A DNA stretch of 64,000 nucleotides from JAOUEA01 sp963810945 (GTDB lineage Bacteria > Actinomycetota > UBA4738 > HRBIN12), in assembly GCA_963810945.1 (NCBI GenBank), contig CAWEPI010000014.1:248001-312000 (forward strand), written 5' to 3'. A model generated the notes under the pieces. It had not been told where the DNA came from. It worked only from the letters and a program-made list of their open reading frames with translations, and made no database searches. Shown piece by piece: positions 17,298 through 27,021 of this stretch; within the stretch, counting starts at the first letter, position 1; every line of letters begins with the position of its first letter. A program made the position numbers and the translations under genes.

Positions 17298-18872
17298 CTA
17301 TCCGAACGAGTAGCCGGGCGGGACCGGCGAGCACAGCCGCTTGAGCCGGGTCAGCAGATGCCGCCGGAGCGTCGCGATCGCCGGGTTCGAGTTGCGATAG
17401 AGCAGGTTGGTGAGTTCGTTCGGATCCGTGCGCAGGTCGTAGAGCTCCTGCTCGTTGTCCGCGTACCGCGTGTACATGTACCGCGTGGTGCGCAGACCGC
17501 AGTAGGTCGGGATGCCGCGCGGCGCGGCATCGTCGTAGTGCTCGATCAGGAACCCCCGTCTGCGGAAGCGTGCGGTCGGTCGCGGACCGAGCAGTGACAC
17601 GAGCGACCTGCCGTCGAAGCTGTGCTTGCACACGCCACCCCAGGGCGGCGTCGTGCACCCGATCGACACATCGAGCCCCAGGAGGTCGGCGACCGTGGGC
17701 GCCAGGTCGATGTTCAGGACCAGGTGCCGGTCGGCCGAGCCCACACCGTGAGTGAGAGGGTCGTAGCGGATGACCATCGGCACCCGGATACTCTCCTCGT
17801 AGGGAACGGACTTGCCGGTCCGATCGCGATGTTCGCCGAAGAGCAGGCCGTTGTCGCCGAGGAAGACGATCATCGTGTTGCTGAGGCGTCCGGTCGCCTT
17901 CAACGCGTTCAGCACGGTGCCCACCCCCGCATCGACGGACAGGAGCGTTTCGCATGCGTGGACCCAGTTGGTCACCCCGACCTTCTGCTGTTCGGCGGCG
18001 GTCATCGGCCGGAGTCCGGCCATGTACCTGGGCTTGTCGCTCGTGTCCTCGTTGAACGACGGAGCGTCGGTGTTCGACTCGCCCTTGCAGGCGGGGGCTC
18101 CCACCCGGTCGGGGGCCGGCGTGTAGGGGGCGTGCGGCGCGTGATACGCGAGGTAGAGGAACAACGGCCTCGCAGGGTCGGCACCCCTGATGAACCGGTT
18201 CGCGTACCTCGTCAGGACGGTGGTGTCGTAGTCGGCGGGCGCCGAACCGAAGGTCTTCGTCGTGCCATCGATGCTCATCTCGTAGCCGTAGTAGTTGGCC
18301 TGCCACTTGGCGCGCCATGTACCCCACCCCGGCGGGACGTAGCTCATCTGGTTGTATCCGTTGAAGTACTTGCCCACGAGGCCCGTCTGGTAGCCGGCGT
18401 CGCGCAGCCATGTCGCGAGCGTCGAACGCTCGAGGTTGAGCGACCTCACCCGCTTCCACCCTCCGTAGCGTCCGCCGTTGTCATAGACGCCCGTGCTGTG
18501 TGCGTACTGACCGCGCAGGATGCTGGCACGGCTCGGACAGCAGAGCGGATCCGACACGAACGCGTTCGCGAAGTGCACGCCCTTGCCCATCAGCCGCCGC
18601 CGGACGACGGGCATGTGGGCGAGCTGATCCGACCGCTGGTCGTCGGTGATGATGAAGACGATGTTGGGCCTGCCTCGAGCGGCGGTCGCGGCCGGCAGGA
18701 TGGACGCGGTCGTCGGGCGGATGAGCGCGGCCGCCACGAGGAACGCCGCGATCGTGCCGAAGGATCGCGTCCGAACGAGGCGACGAAACGCAATGGCACT
18801 CCTCCCAGAAAGCTGATACCGCGGGGCGATGCCCTGCCGACATCCATCTGTACTCGAACCATGCGAACGCAT
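17298..18872 (-). CDS. Exported sulfatase family protein
   Basis: The type I sulfatase core is clear: metal-binding ITDDQRSD (Asp77, Asp78), the formylglycine signature CCPSR with Cys111 as the residue to be modified, GQYAHSTGVYDN, AYHAPHAPYTP, and FLGDNGLLFGEH. It hydrolyses sulfate esters or related substrates outside the cell; substrate unknown. A signal sequence (GTIAAFLVAAALI) follows a basic N-terminus. ATG 18872 is the only standard start. However, a strong GGGAGGAG site lies just before an in-frame ATT at 18794, which would remove 26 poor-looking residues and may be the true start. No formylglycine-generating enzyme is in the window. Confidence 0.92.
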   Translation of the reverse strand: MRSHGSSTDGCRQGIAPRYQLSGRSAIAFRRLVRTRSFGTIAAFLVAAALIRPTTASILPAATAARGRPNIVFIITDDQRSDQLAHMPVVRRRLMGKGVHFANAFVSDPLCCPSRASILRGQYAHSTGVYDNGGRYGGWKRVRSLNLERSTLATWLRDAGYQTGLVGKYFNGYNQMSYVPPGWGTWRAKWQANYYGYEMSIDGTTKTFGSAPADYDTTVLTRYANRFIRGADPARPLFLYLAYHAPHAPYTPAPDRVGAPACKGESNTDAPSFNEDTSDKPRYMAGLRPMTAAEQQKVGVTNWVHACETLLSVDAGVGTVLNALKATGRLSNTMIVFLGDNGLLFGEHRDRTGKSVPYEESIRVPMVIRYDPLTHGVGSADRHLVLNIDLAPTVADLLGLDVSIGCTTPPWGGVCKHSFDGRSLVSLLGPRPTARFRRRGFLIEHYDDAAPRGIPTYCGLRTTRYMYTRYADNEQELYDLRTDPNELTNLLYRNSNPAIATLRRHLLTRLKRLCSPVPPGYSFG

Positions 18873-19007
18873 GCAAGGCCACCGAGGGTGCCGTCGTCAT
18901 TCGTCCCCGTCGTCACGGCACTCGGGACCTGCAGCAACCAGGACCATCGCACCTCGTGACACGCGCGCGCCCGGACATCGTGGATGAGGAACGCCGGGGA
19001 GGCTTTC

Positions 19008-19904
19008 GTGCTCGAGGTCTCTGACCTGTCGAAGCGTTACGGCGATGTGCAGGCCCTCGATGGTGCGACCTTCCGCGCTGCGCCGGGACGGATCGTAGGG
19101 TTCCTCGGTCCCAACGGTGCGGGTAAGACCACGACGATGCGAGCCATCTTCGGTCTCGTTCGCCCCGACCGTGGCGAAGTGCGGTGGAGGGGAGCGCCGG
19201 TCGGACCAGAACAGCGCGCGCGCTTCGGGTACATGCCGGAAGAGCGGGGACTGTATCCGAAGATGAAGGTGAGCGAGCAGCTCGTCTTCTTCGCGAGACT
19301 CTCCGGGCTCGGAGGTGCTTCGGCTGAAGAGGCGGCCGGCCGCTGGCTCGAGCGTCTGGGCCTTGCCGATCGGGCGGATTCGCGCCTCGAGGAACTGTCG
19401 CACGGGAACCAACAGCGGGTGCAGTTCGCAGCCGCGCTCGTCCACGACCCCGAGCTGGCCGTGCTGGACGAACCGTTCAGCGGCCTCGATCCGCTCGGTG
19501 TCGAGGCGCTCGCCGGGTTGCTCCGAGAAACAGCGGCGAGCGGGGTGGCCGTGGTCTTCTCGAGCCACCAACTCGACCTGGTCGAGGACATCTGTCAGGA
19601 CGTCGTCATCATCGATCACGGCAGGATCGTGTTGGCCGGAGTTGTCGAGGACCTCAAGGCCGCTGCTTCCCTCCGGTCACTAGAGGTCGACGTGAACGGA
19701 GAGCCGTGGATGCCCGTGCTGGCGAGCGGGACCGTCACGAGCAAGCACGACGGCGAGGTCCGGGTGCTGGTGGACGCCTCGGCTGACCTGGCCCAGATCC
19801 TCGCGAGCGCGCGCGAGACCGGCGAGGTGACGCGGTTCAGCTTCGAACCACCGTCCCTGGCGGAACTGTTCCGGGAAGCCGTGTCGGAGGAGCGAGGCAC
19901 ATGA
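19008..19904 (+). CDS. ABC transporter ATP-binding protein, NatA-like
   Basis: GTG 19008 has GGGGAGG upstream. The 298-residue protein has Walker A GPNGAGKTT, the variant signature LSHGNQQRVQ typical of the NatA branch, Walker B LAVLDEPFSGLDP and the H-loop FSSHQLDLVE. A C-terminal accessory domain of about 80 residues follows (SLRSLEVDVNGEPWM). It would power an exporter with the ABC-2 permease whose start overlaps its stop (ATGA). That permease gene is heavily broken, so the pair may be non-functional. Confidence 0.92.
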   Translation: MLEVSDLSKRYGDVQALDGATFRAAPGRIVGFLGPNGAGKTTTMRAIFGLVRPDRGEVRWRGAPVGPEQRARFGYMPEERGLYPKMKVSEQLVFFARLSGLGGASAEEAAGRWLERLGLADRADSRLEELSHGNQQRVQFAAALVHDPELAVLDEPFSGLDPLGVEALAGLLRETAASGVAVVFSSHQLDLVEDICQDVVIIDHGRIVLAGVVEDLKAAASLRSLEVDVNGEPWMPVLASGTVTSKHDGEVRVLVDASADLAQILASARETGEVTRFSFEPPSLAELFREAVSEERGT

Positions 19905-21012
19905 GCCGTGCTCGGCGCGTGTCCCTGGTGATCCGGAGGGAGTGGGATCAGCGCGTGCGTTCGACCGCGTTCCGCATCTCGACGCTGGTGTCGGCGGCGA
20001 TCGTCGTCGCGATCGTCGCGATCCCGCAGATCTACGGGGGAGGCGTGAAGCGCCCGAGCGTCGTCGGGGTGGTGGCGAGACCTCGCCGCAGCTGCCGGAC
20101 GCCATGCGGGCCGCAGGAAGGCAGGTCGCCCGCCCCGTGAGCTCGCAGGGCTTCGACGACGAGCTGCCGGACGGCAGGCGCTGCGCTCTGGTGAAGTCGA
20201 CATCCTGCTCGTGGACCAACGAGCCCTGTATGGAAGGCAGAACCCGCCGATCAGCTCGAGAACACCGTCATCACGGCGATGCGTCCGTGGAGCAGCAGCG
20301 GGCGATCGACGACCTCGGTCTGACGCAGGAAGAACGGCAACGGCTCCGCCCCGCGCAACTCCCGTAGAGCCGCCTTGACCCCTCACGAAGGAACGCGGGG
20401 CGCGGCTCACCCGGCGACGATCGTGACTGCTGCTGCTGCTCATGTTCATCAGCTTCTACGGCGGCTTCCTGCTCGTAGGCGTGGTCGAGGAGAAGTCCAG
20501 CCGCGTGGTCGAGGTGCTCCTGGCGCGCCTTCGCCCGACAGAGCTGCTGACGGGCAAGATCGCGGGGATCGGGCTCGTGGGGTTGGCGCAGTTCAGCCTG
20601 GTGGCGGCCGCGGCGCGTGATCGCGCTGGCGTGGTCCGACAACCCCCAGATGCCCGCGACCACGCAAGGGACGATCGGTTGGATCTTGTTCTGGTTCGTG
20701 CTGGGCTACGCGTTCTATGCGGTCTTGTACGGGGCGGCGGGCTCCCTGGTCTCTCGGCAGGAGGAGGCACAGAGCATGACCTTCCCGATCACGGCGGTTC
20801 TGATCGTCGCGTACCTCTTCGCGCTCGAGGCCGCGCAGCCGCCGGACTCCACGGCGACGCATGATCGGTTCCTTGGTGCCCCCGACGGCACCGCTGGTGA
20901 TGACCTCAGGGTCGCAACGGCGCCGTCCCGGGCAGATCGCTCGATGTTCTGAGCAGCGTCATCGCGGCATGATGATGTCGCCGGGGGGACCCGCCCGCAA
21001 GCCATGCTCCGG
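19901..21012 (+). pseudogene. NatB-like ABC-2 permease, multiply frameshifted
   Basis: The reading starts well (SRARRVSLVIRREWDQRVRS, TAFRISTLVSAAIVVAIVAI), but family-like sequence then moves between all three frames. The pieces are GEVDILLVDQRALYGRQN near 20190, VEQQRAIDDLGLTQEERQ near 20290, FISFYGGFLLVGVVEEKSSR near 20440, FWFVLGYAFYAVLYGAAGSL near 20690, and SLVPPTAPLVM near 20865. At least six frame changes are needed to rebuild one NatB-type protein of about 370 residues. This is far more than elsewhere in the window, so it looks decayed or is a patch of very poor sequence. The neighbouring ATPase gene is intact. Confidence 0.75.
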
Positions 21013-21419
21013 ACCGGGCGCCGTGAACATGGTGGTAGCCACCGGGACGAGAGCGTCGGTAGATCGGATGTGAGAGCGAACCCAGAACCCTGTGCCGGTG
21101 TGGCGCTAGCGTCCGCGCCGGCGGCGGGAGGTGGGCACCGGGACCGCGTCGGCGCGGGATCGGGCCAGGCTCTGGAGCTCGGCGACGCTCGGATCTTCGA
21201 TGTGACGGCCTGCCAAGCGATGACGAAGCTCGGAGTTGCGCCGGGCGTGGGCGTTGGGGGTTGCGGGCACTGGAACCGTTCGGTCGATGCGCATGTGACG
21301 AGCGTAGGCCGCCGCGATGCCCCCGCCATCGGTCCGTAGGTCATCTCCCCTCCGGCGAAGGTCTCGACCTGGACGCCGGATGCCAGCGGTGGGGCCCGGC
21401 GTCCTAGCACCCGGCACCG
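21013..21419. other. Intergenic stretch without a convincing gene
   Basis: No ORF here has a good start or a recognisable family. The best candidate is a 62-codon minus-strand frame 21106-21294 (MRIDRTVPVPATPNAHARRN, then HRLAGRHIEDPSVAELQSLA). It reads somewhat protein-like but has no ribosome binding site. The rest is probably the decayed tail of the permease locus. Confidence 0.4.
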
Positions 21420-22358
21420 CTAGATCGGTTGCCAGGCGCCCCCGTACTCGCTCAGATCCGGGGTGTTCGTGAGTCGCGCCGGCGTCGATCCGTCGGCACC
21501 CATCAGCCAGAGATCGGACTGGGCCGACGGTGGCCCCGTGCGGGAGAACACGACCATGGAGCCGTCGGGTGAGTAGGTGGGTGATGACTCCGATCGCGCC
21601 CTCGTATCCGTCAGCTTCCGGAGGTTCGATCCGTCCGCATCGACCGCCCAGATGTCGGGATGCACCAGATGCCGCTGAGCGCAGAAGACGACGGACGCAC
21701 CGTCCGGGGCCCAGCTCGGCACCAGGATGTAGAGCGTGCGCCACTTGTTCTTCGCCGCCGGGAAGCTGGCGATCACCCGTCGATGGGTGCCATCGGGGTC
21801 CATCGTCACGATCAACCGCCTGCCGTCACCGGGGAAGATCCCTTTCGACGCGACGATCCGATCATCCACGCCCCAATCCGCGTAGCAGAACCCCGCCGTC
21901 GATGGGATCTGCGTGAGGGCCGAGCCGTCGACGCCGACGGTGTAGAGATGGCCGGGGAACCCGTCGCAGAACACGACGGATGTCCCGTCGGGGGACATCG
22001 CCACCGAGAAGACCTCGTGCGTGGGCAGCTGCCCTTGGGTGAGGATCACGGAGCGATCGCCGGTGCCGAGGTCGAGCAACACGAGCCGGAGGTGCCGGAG
22101 CGCCCCGGTCTCCTCGGCGATCACGGCCCGGGAACCGTCCGGAGAGAAAGCGACGGCGAAGGTGGTTCGATGACCCGATCCCAACGGACCGTCACCACTC
22201 CCATCCGGCTGGATCACCCGCGCCCCATCGGGCGTGAGGTAGGCGATCTCGCCGTTGCCTCCCGGATACGTGGCGCGGGCGGGCACGGACCAACCCGACA
22301 CGACGATGCCCGAGACCAGGAGCACCAGGAGCGAGCGTGCGAACCGCTTCACGTTCAC
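21420..22358 (-). CDS. Exported TolB/PD40 beta-propeller protein
   Basis: GTG 22358 starts a signal peptide (LLVLLVSGIVVSGWSVPARA). The 312-residue product begins its fold with YPGGNGEIAYL and contains PD40 blades (FSPDGSRAVIAE, MSPDGTSVVFCD, WAPDGASVVFCA, YSPDGSMVVFSR) ending in the family-typical WQP. It is a six- or seven-bladed propeller with no membrane anchor. TolB-like proteins of this sort are common in high-GC Gram-positives without known ligands. It is divergent from a methyltransferase, with 105 bases between starts. Confidence 0.88.
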   Translation of the reverse strand: MNVKRFARSLLVLLVSGIVVSGWSVPARATYPGGNGEIAYLTPDGARVIQPDGSGDGPLGSGHRTTFAVAFSPDGSRAVIAEETGALRHLRLVLLDLGTGDRSVILTQGQLPTHEVFSVAMSPDGTSVVFCDGFPGHLYTVGVDGSALTQIPSTAGFCYADWGVDDRIVASKGIFPGDGRRLIVTMDPDGTHRRVIASFPAAKNKWRTLYILVPSWAPDGASVVFCAQRHLVHPDIWAVDADGSNLRKLTDTRARSESSPTYSPDGSMVVFSRTGPPSAQSDLWLMGADGSTPARLTNTPDLSEYGGAWQPI

Positions 22359-22463
22359 GGGAGCACCTTCGGATCGTCCTCACTCGTGCAAGGTTCTCCT
22401 TCTTGCGCAACTAGTCAACCCCCCGACTGTCGCGGAATGGCTTCCGGTCGGTACGGTGGTCCC

Positions 22464-23192
22464 ATGAACCGCGAGGAGTGGCTCGCCGAGCGGCGGGCGG
22501 CCGTGGAGAGGGACTACACGCTCGAGGCTCCCTCCTACGACGAGGGGTACGACCCCGCAACCCCCGAGCATCGCCGGTTCGTGGCTCGGTTGATCGACAC
22601 GTGCCCGCCGGCGGGAGTGGTGCTGGACGCGCCCTGTGGCACGGGCACCTATCTCGGCATGGTCCTGGCAGCCGGTCGGAGCGTCGTCGGGATCGACCAG
22701 TCGGCAGGCATGCTCGCACAGGCACGATCGAAGCACCCGGGCGTCCGCCTCGAACGCATCGGGCTGCAGGAACTCGCGTTCGACGCGGAGTTCGACGCGG
22801 CGATGTGCGTCGACGCGATGGAGAACGTGCCCCCGGAGGACTGGCCGCGCGTCCTCGGCAACCTCCGGCGAGCCGTGCGTCCGGGCGCGCACGTGTATCT
22901 GACGGTCGAGGAGATCGAACGACGCGAGATCGACGCGGCGTTCGAGGCATCGAAGGCGGCCGGCCTGCCCGCCGTCTACGGCGAGGTGATCGAGGGCGAC
23001 ACGGCCGGATACCACTTCTACGCGGATCGAGACCGGATCCAGGGCTGGCTCAGCGACGCAGGACTCGAGGTAGTGGACGACGCCGACGAATGGCTCGACG
23101 GATACGGATATCACCACCTCTTGCTGAGAGCACGCGCCACGCAGCCTATGGCCCCGTCGACCACCCTCGCTGACCGACACAGGAACGAGTGA
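22464..23192 (+). CDS. Class I SAM-dependent methyltransferase
   Basis: ATG 22464 begins MNREEWLAERRAAVERDYTL. The SAM site VVLDAPCGTGTYLGMVLAAG is motif I, VVGIDQSAGML motif II, and CVDAMENVPPEDW carries the motif-IV-like region. The 242-residue size fits small-molecule or lipid methyltransferases (Methyltransf_11/25 type). A C-terminal YHFYADRDRIQGWLSDAGLE segment is shared with ubiquinone/menaquinone-type enzymes. The acceptor is unknown. It is probably monocistronic. Confidence 0.88.
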   Translation: MNREEWLAERRAAVERDYTLEAPSYDEGYDPATPEHRRFVARLIDTCPPAGVVLDAPCGTGTYLGMVLAAGRSVVGIDQSAGMLAQARSKHPGVRLERIGLQELAFDAEFDAAMCVDAMENVPPEDWPRVLGNLRRAVRPGAHVYLTVEEIERREIDAAFEASKAAGLPAVYGEVIEGDTAGYHFYADRDRIQGWLSDAGLEVVDDADEWLDGYGYHHLLLRARATQPMAPSTTLADRHRNE

Positions 23193-23335
23193 TCGCGCGA
23201 CGTCTCGTCACCGCCTGGCCAGGCCGAAGCCGGGTCGATCCCTTGACCTGCGCAAGCCCATCCCTGCGGTGCCTAATGGCCCCTCTGAGGCACGCCCGCG
23301 CCCGCTCATGATGGATGCAGAAGGAGCGTGGAGAC

Positions 23336-24723
23336 ATGCCTTGCCGAAGGATGGTCTTCTCGTTGGTGCTGGTGTTCGGTCTCGTGACCGGGGTCGTCGC
23401 GGTCGTGGAGCCCGTCGCTCATGCGGCGCGGCGCCACCACCGAACTTCATAGCCCGCTGTGGGACGCCGCGGTCGCCAACGGCGGGTCGGCTTGGGTGCT
23501 GCCGGAGGAACTGGCCGGCGACCCGAGTGGGCATCTTCTGTTCGCCCTGCTGAGCACTTCCGATCCCGCGGCGGCGGTCTACGACGTCCCGAGCGTGATC
23601 GCGTTCGATGCAGCTACGGGGCACACCCTTTGGCGCTGGAGGAGCACGACCGCGCGGATCTACGACTTCGATGTTGCCCCCGGAGGACGACGCGTGTACC
23701 TCGCCGGCGAGGGCAAGGGCGGGCTATCGCGGCTGATCGCGCTCAGGGCTGGGAACGGGGAAGGTCCTCTGGAGCGTCGCCCGCCGTGGCAGGGGGTGGC
23801 AGGTTGTCGCCGCGTCCCCGGACGGCCGCAACCTCTTCGTCGGAGGCTTGCGTCCGCGCACAGAGGCGCACCGGGAGAGTCGGTCGGTGGTAGCCGCGTA
23901 CGCGGCCGGCACCGGCAAGCTTCGTTGGCACACCCCCTTCGGTTCGCGGTACTTCAGCTCGTACGTCGAGAGCATCTCGTCAACGCGCGACGGACAGGCT
24001 CTGATCGTGGGGATCGCTGTCGAGGCATCGAAGGCTCAGCAGTGCCCCGCGGCGGCGGCCGCCAACCTGCGCGCCGCAGACGGTCGGATCGAGTGGACCA
24101 CCGTCCTCGCGCAGATGCCTGGGTGCGGAAGCGTGATGCAGGTCCGCGCTACGGACGCGATCGTGGTTCTGCCGTCGCACGGGGACCGCGGTCCCCGAGC
24201 GCTTCCTGAAACCCACATCGCCGGGTTGAAGCTCGCAGACGGCAGCGTCGCGTGGTCACGCCGGTTCGCCGCGCGGGCCTCGGTCGGACCGGTCTCTCCT
24301 GCCGGTCGGATCTTCGTCTCGGCGGAGGCTGGGTCGGAGAAGCTGGGCTCGCGCCTGCTGGCGCTCGACGTGGGAACCGGCAAGACGCTTTGGAGCCGTT
24401 CGCTCACGCTCCGGGGCACGCCCGTGCCAGCACCCAACGGCCTGCGTGTCTACATCGCGGGGACGGTCGTGAGGAAGGGAGGCGCAGGGGCAGCGGTGGT
24501 CGGCGCGTGGGCTGCCTCCGACGGCCACCCCGAATGGCGGAGCGCCCCATACCGCGGACCGCTCAAGGACCCTGCCGGGGACCGTGTCGCCGACACGTCC
24601 TGGTCCGAGGTCGTGGTGGGGATGGGCGGGAACCGGGTGTTCCTGACGGGCTACAACGCCACCGGGTATCCGGGTGAGGAGTCGAGCCGAACGATCTCGG
24701 TGTTCGCGGCCTACGCTGCGTAG
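23336..24723 (+). CDS. Exported PQQ-like beta-propeller protein, two frameshifts
   Basis: ATG 23336 (AAGGAG upstream) encodes a signal peptide (MVFSLVLVFGLVTGVVAVVE) and runs into a stop at 23450. The homologous reading continues one frame over from about 23440 (ELHSPLWDAAVANGGSAWVL) to about 23748. It then moves to a third frame (GTGKVLWSVARRGRGWQVVA, SPDGRNLFVGG) through to 24723. Repeats of TGxLRW and xTGKTLWSR type identify a PQQ/propeller fold of about 460 residues. The two single-base shifts are probably sequencing indels because the protein-like reading on both sides is unbroken. Confidence 0.7.
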
Positions 24724-24769
24724 GCGACGGGTCCGTCAAAGCGTCGAGCGAACCGCTGAGGACGAGCGA

Positions 24770-24787
24770 GTCCTGGATCGTCAGGAC
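24770..24787. terminator. Small hairpin between convergent genes
   Basis: GTCCTG (24770-24775) and CAGGAC (24782-24787) form a six-base stem with a six-base loop, 47 bases after the propeller gene and 11 before the stop of the minus-strand gene. Weak terminator candidate. Confidence 0.35.
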
Positions 24788-24797
24788 AACGACGCGG

Positions 24798-25151
24798 TCA
24801 CTTGACGCCGTATCGCTCGCGGAGGAAGCTCAGCCGCTCACGTCCGGCGGCCGTCAATCGCGTCTTGAAGCTGGGAGCCGGCTCCACGAGCTGCTGGTAG
24901 AAGCCGGCCATCCCTCGCCGGCTGTACGCGTGCTCCTCTCCGATCTCCAGGAACCGCTGCCGAGACACTTCCCCACCGGCACGATCGAGGTCGTCCAGGA
25001 CGCCGAACATCATCCGCGCCCAGCGGTCATTGCCGCCGTGATCGAGCCCGAGGTCGAGTCGCGCGCTCCTGGCCTCATCGGCCGCAGCACGCAAGAGCCG
25101 CTCGATCCGCTCGAGCCGTCGCTCGGCGTCGATCCTCTGCATCTCCTGCAT
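24798..25151 (-). CDS. Hypothetical helical protein
   Basis: ATG 25151 is preceded by AAAGGGG. The 117-residue product begins with a coiled-coil helix (RIDAERRLERIERLLRAAAD). It continues with WARMMFGVLDDLDRAGGEVS, then RRGMAGFYQQLVEPAPSFKT and a basic end RERLSFLRERYGVK. It is soluble and possibly DNA- or protein-binding (GEVSRQRFLEIGEEHAYSRR resembles a winged-helix start), but I do not recognise a family. It is divergent from the peptide transporter operon. Confidence 0.6.
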   Translation of the reverse strand: MQEMQRIDAERRLERIERLLRAAADEARSARLDLGLDHGGNDRWARMMFGVLDDLDRAGGEVSRQRFLEIGEEHAYSRRGMAGFYQQLVEPAPSFKTRLTAAGRERLSFLRERYGVK

Positions 25152-25319
25152 CGGGCACCCCTTTCGCGATCCACGCGGTTCCGCCCGTCGCACTCCACCG
25201 TAATGCCTCGACCCCCCAGCGGGGCGGTGCTCTCTCGACAGGACCCACGAGTCCTGCGACGATGCCGACCTCTCAGGAGGCTGTGGGCCGTCCGCCGGGC
25301 CGGCTCGGGAAGGAGACCG

Positions 25320-26994
25320 ATGCGGCCATCGAAGAAGCTCGCGGCCCTGCTCGCCGCGGTGGCCATCACGGCCACGGCCTGCACCGGCGGAGGCAACGAC
25401 ACCACGAACAGTGGCGGCGTCGCGACCGGCGGTCACCTGATCCTCGGCACGCTGTCCAACATCGACACGCTGAACCCGTTCGTCACCTTCCAGCAGAACT
25501 CCTACTCGACGTTCGAGTACATCTATCCGCAGCTCGTCCAGTACGACCTGAAGACCCTCGAGTTCGTCCCCGATTTCGCCTCGGTCGTGGGGATCGACCG
25601 CCGACGGGCTCACGTGGACCTTCCATACGACGCCGAACGCGAAGTGGTCGGACGGACAACCGCTGACGGCCAAGGACGCCGCGTTCACGTTCGCCACGAT
25701 CCTGAAGTACGGCGACGGGCCCGCCGCGAACCTCGCGGGCGGTCTCACCCACATGACCAAGGCGGTGGCCACCGACGACGACACGCTCGTCCTCACGTAC
25801 TCGGCGCCCGTCGCCAACGTCTTGTCGAACCTGCAGCAGATCTCGATCCTCCCCCAGCACGTATGGCAGCAGTACGCGGTGGGCGACGGGAAGGCCCTCC
25901 GCCAGTTCCCGAACCAGCCGACCGACCAGCCCCTCGTGAGCGGCGGCCCGTTCGAGCTCGCGGAGTACAAGAAGGACCAGGACGCGATCTTCCAGCGGAA
26001 CCCGAACTTCTACGGCCCTCAGCCGGCGATCGACGGGTTCGGGCTGCAGTACTTCTCCAACGACGACTCCATGGTGGCGGCCCTGCGGAACGGCCAGATC
26101 CAGGCAGCGATCAACGTGCCGGTCACCGCCGTGGCGTCCCTCAAAGGAGATTCCTCCCTGACCGTCTACAACGGCCCGGGCATCACGCTCCGCGACTTCA
26201 TCATCAACTCCAGCCCTGACAAGACGACGAACCTCGAGCTCCAGGATCCGAAGGTCCGCATGGCCATGGAGTACGCGATCGACCGAGACTCCATCGTGAA
26301 GACCGCATGGCTCGGCTACGCCGAGCCGGGTTCGACGATCGTGGCTCCCGGCACCGGCGCTTGGCACGACTCGCAGATCCAGGGGTTGCCGTTCGACATC
26401 GACAAGGCCAACGCGCTGCTCGACCAGGCCGGGTACGCGAGGGGTCCGGACGGGACCCGTGTCGCGAACGGGCATCCGATGAGCTACACGGTCCTGTTCG
26501 CGAGCGACGAGACCGGTGCCGGCGACGCGGCGTTCCGGATCATCCAGAACGGGTTCCAGCAGATCGGGATCCAGATCGCGCAGCGGAAGATGGACAACGA
26601 CGCCGTCAACTCCGCGATCCTGGGCGACAACAACACCTACAACCAGTTCGACCTCGCCATGTGGGACTGGTTCCCGCTGATCGACCCGGACTTCATCCTC
26701 TCCGTCCTGACCAAGGCTCAGTGGGGCGGCTGGAGCGACTCGGGGTTCGACAACCCCGCGTACGACAAGCTCTACCAGGAGCAAGGCCTCGCGACCCAGC
26801 CTGCGAAGAGGCTGCAGATCGTGCACCAGATGCAGAAGATCGCCTTCGACGAACGCCCGTACATCATCCTGAACTACAACCAGGTGATCGACGCCTGGTC
26901 CAACGATTGGGCCGGGTTCGGCGACAACGAGTCCGTGCTGGGCCTGCTCAACAACCTCTCGAAAGCTCCGTTCAGCCAGGTCCACCAAGCCTGA
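25320..26994 (+). CDS. ABC transporter substrate-binding lipoprotein, peptide/nickel type, frameshifted
   Basis: ATG 25320 (AAGGAG upstream) begins a lipoprotein signal (LLAAVAITATAC, lipid Cys at about residue 21). The SBP_bac_5 family opening is present (GTLSNIDTLNPFVTFQQNSY). At about 25583 one surplus base shifts the frame, after which ADGLTWTFHTTPNAKWSDGQ and PLTAKDAAFTFATIL continue in the frame ending at 26994. Downstream family landmarks include QISILPQHVW, SGGPFELAEYKKDQ, VRMAMEYAIDRDSIV and DFILSVLT. The total of about 557 residues is normal. It captures oligopeptides or similar ligands for the following permeases. Confidence 0.88.
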
Positions 26995-27021
26995 GGCCGC
27001 CGGCGGGCGGGGAGGAGCCGG

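Noticed and set aside
21106..21294. 62-codon minus-strand ORF in the gap after the broken permease
   Set aside because: Somewhat protein-like but no ribosome binding site and no recognised relative; not strong enough to call.
20715..21410. Minus-strand ORF opposite the end of the ABC-2 permease
   Set aside because: No domain and overlaps recognisable permease remnants on the plus strand.
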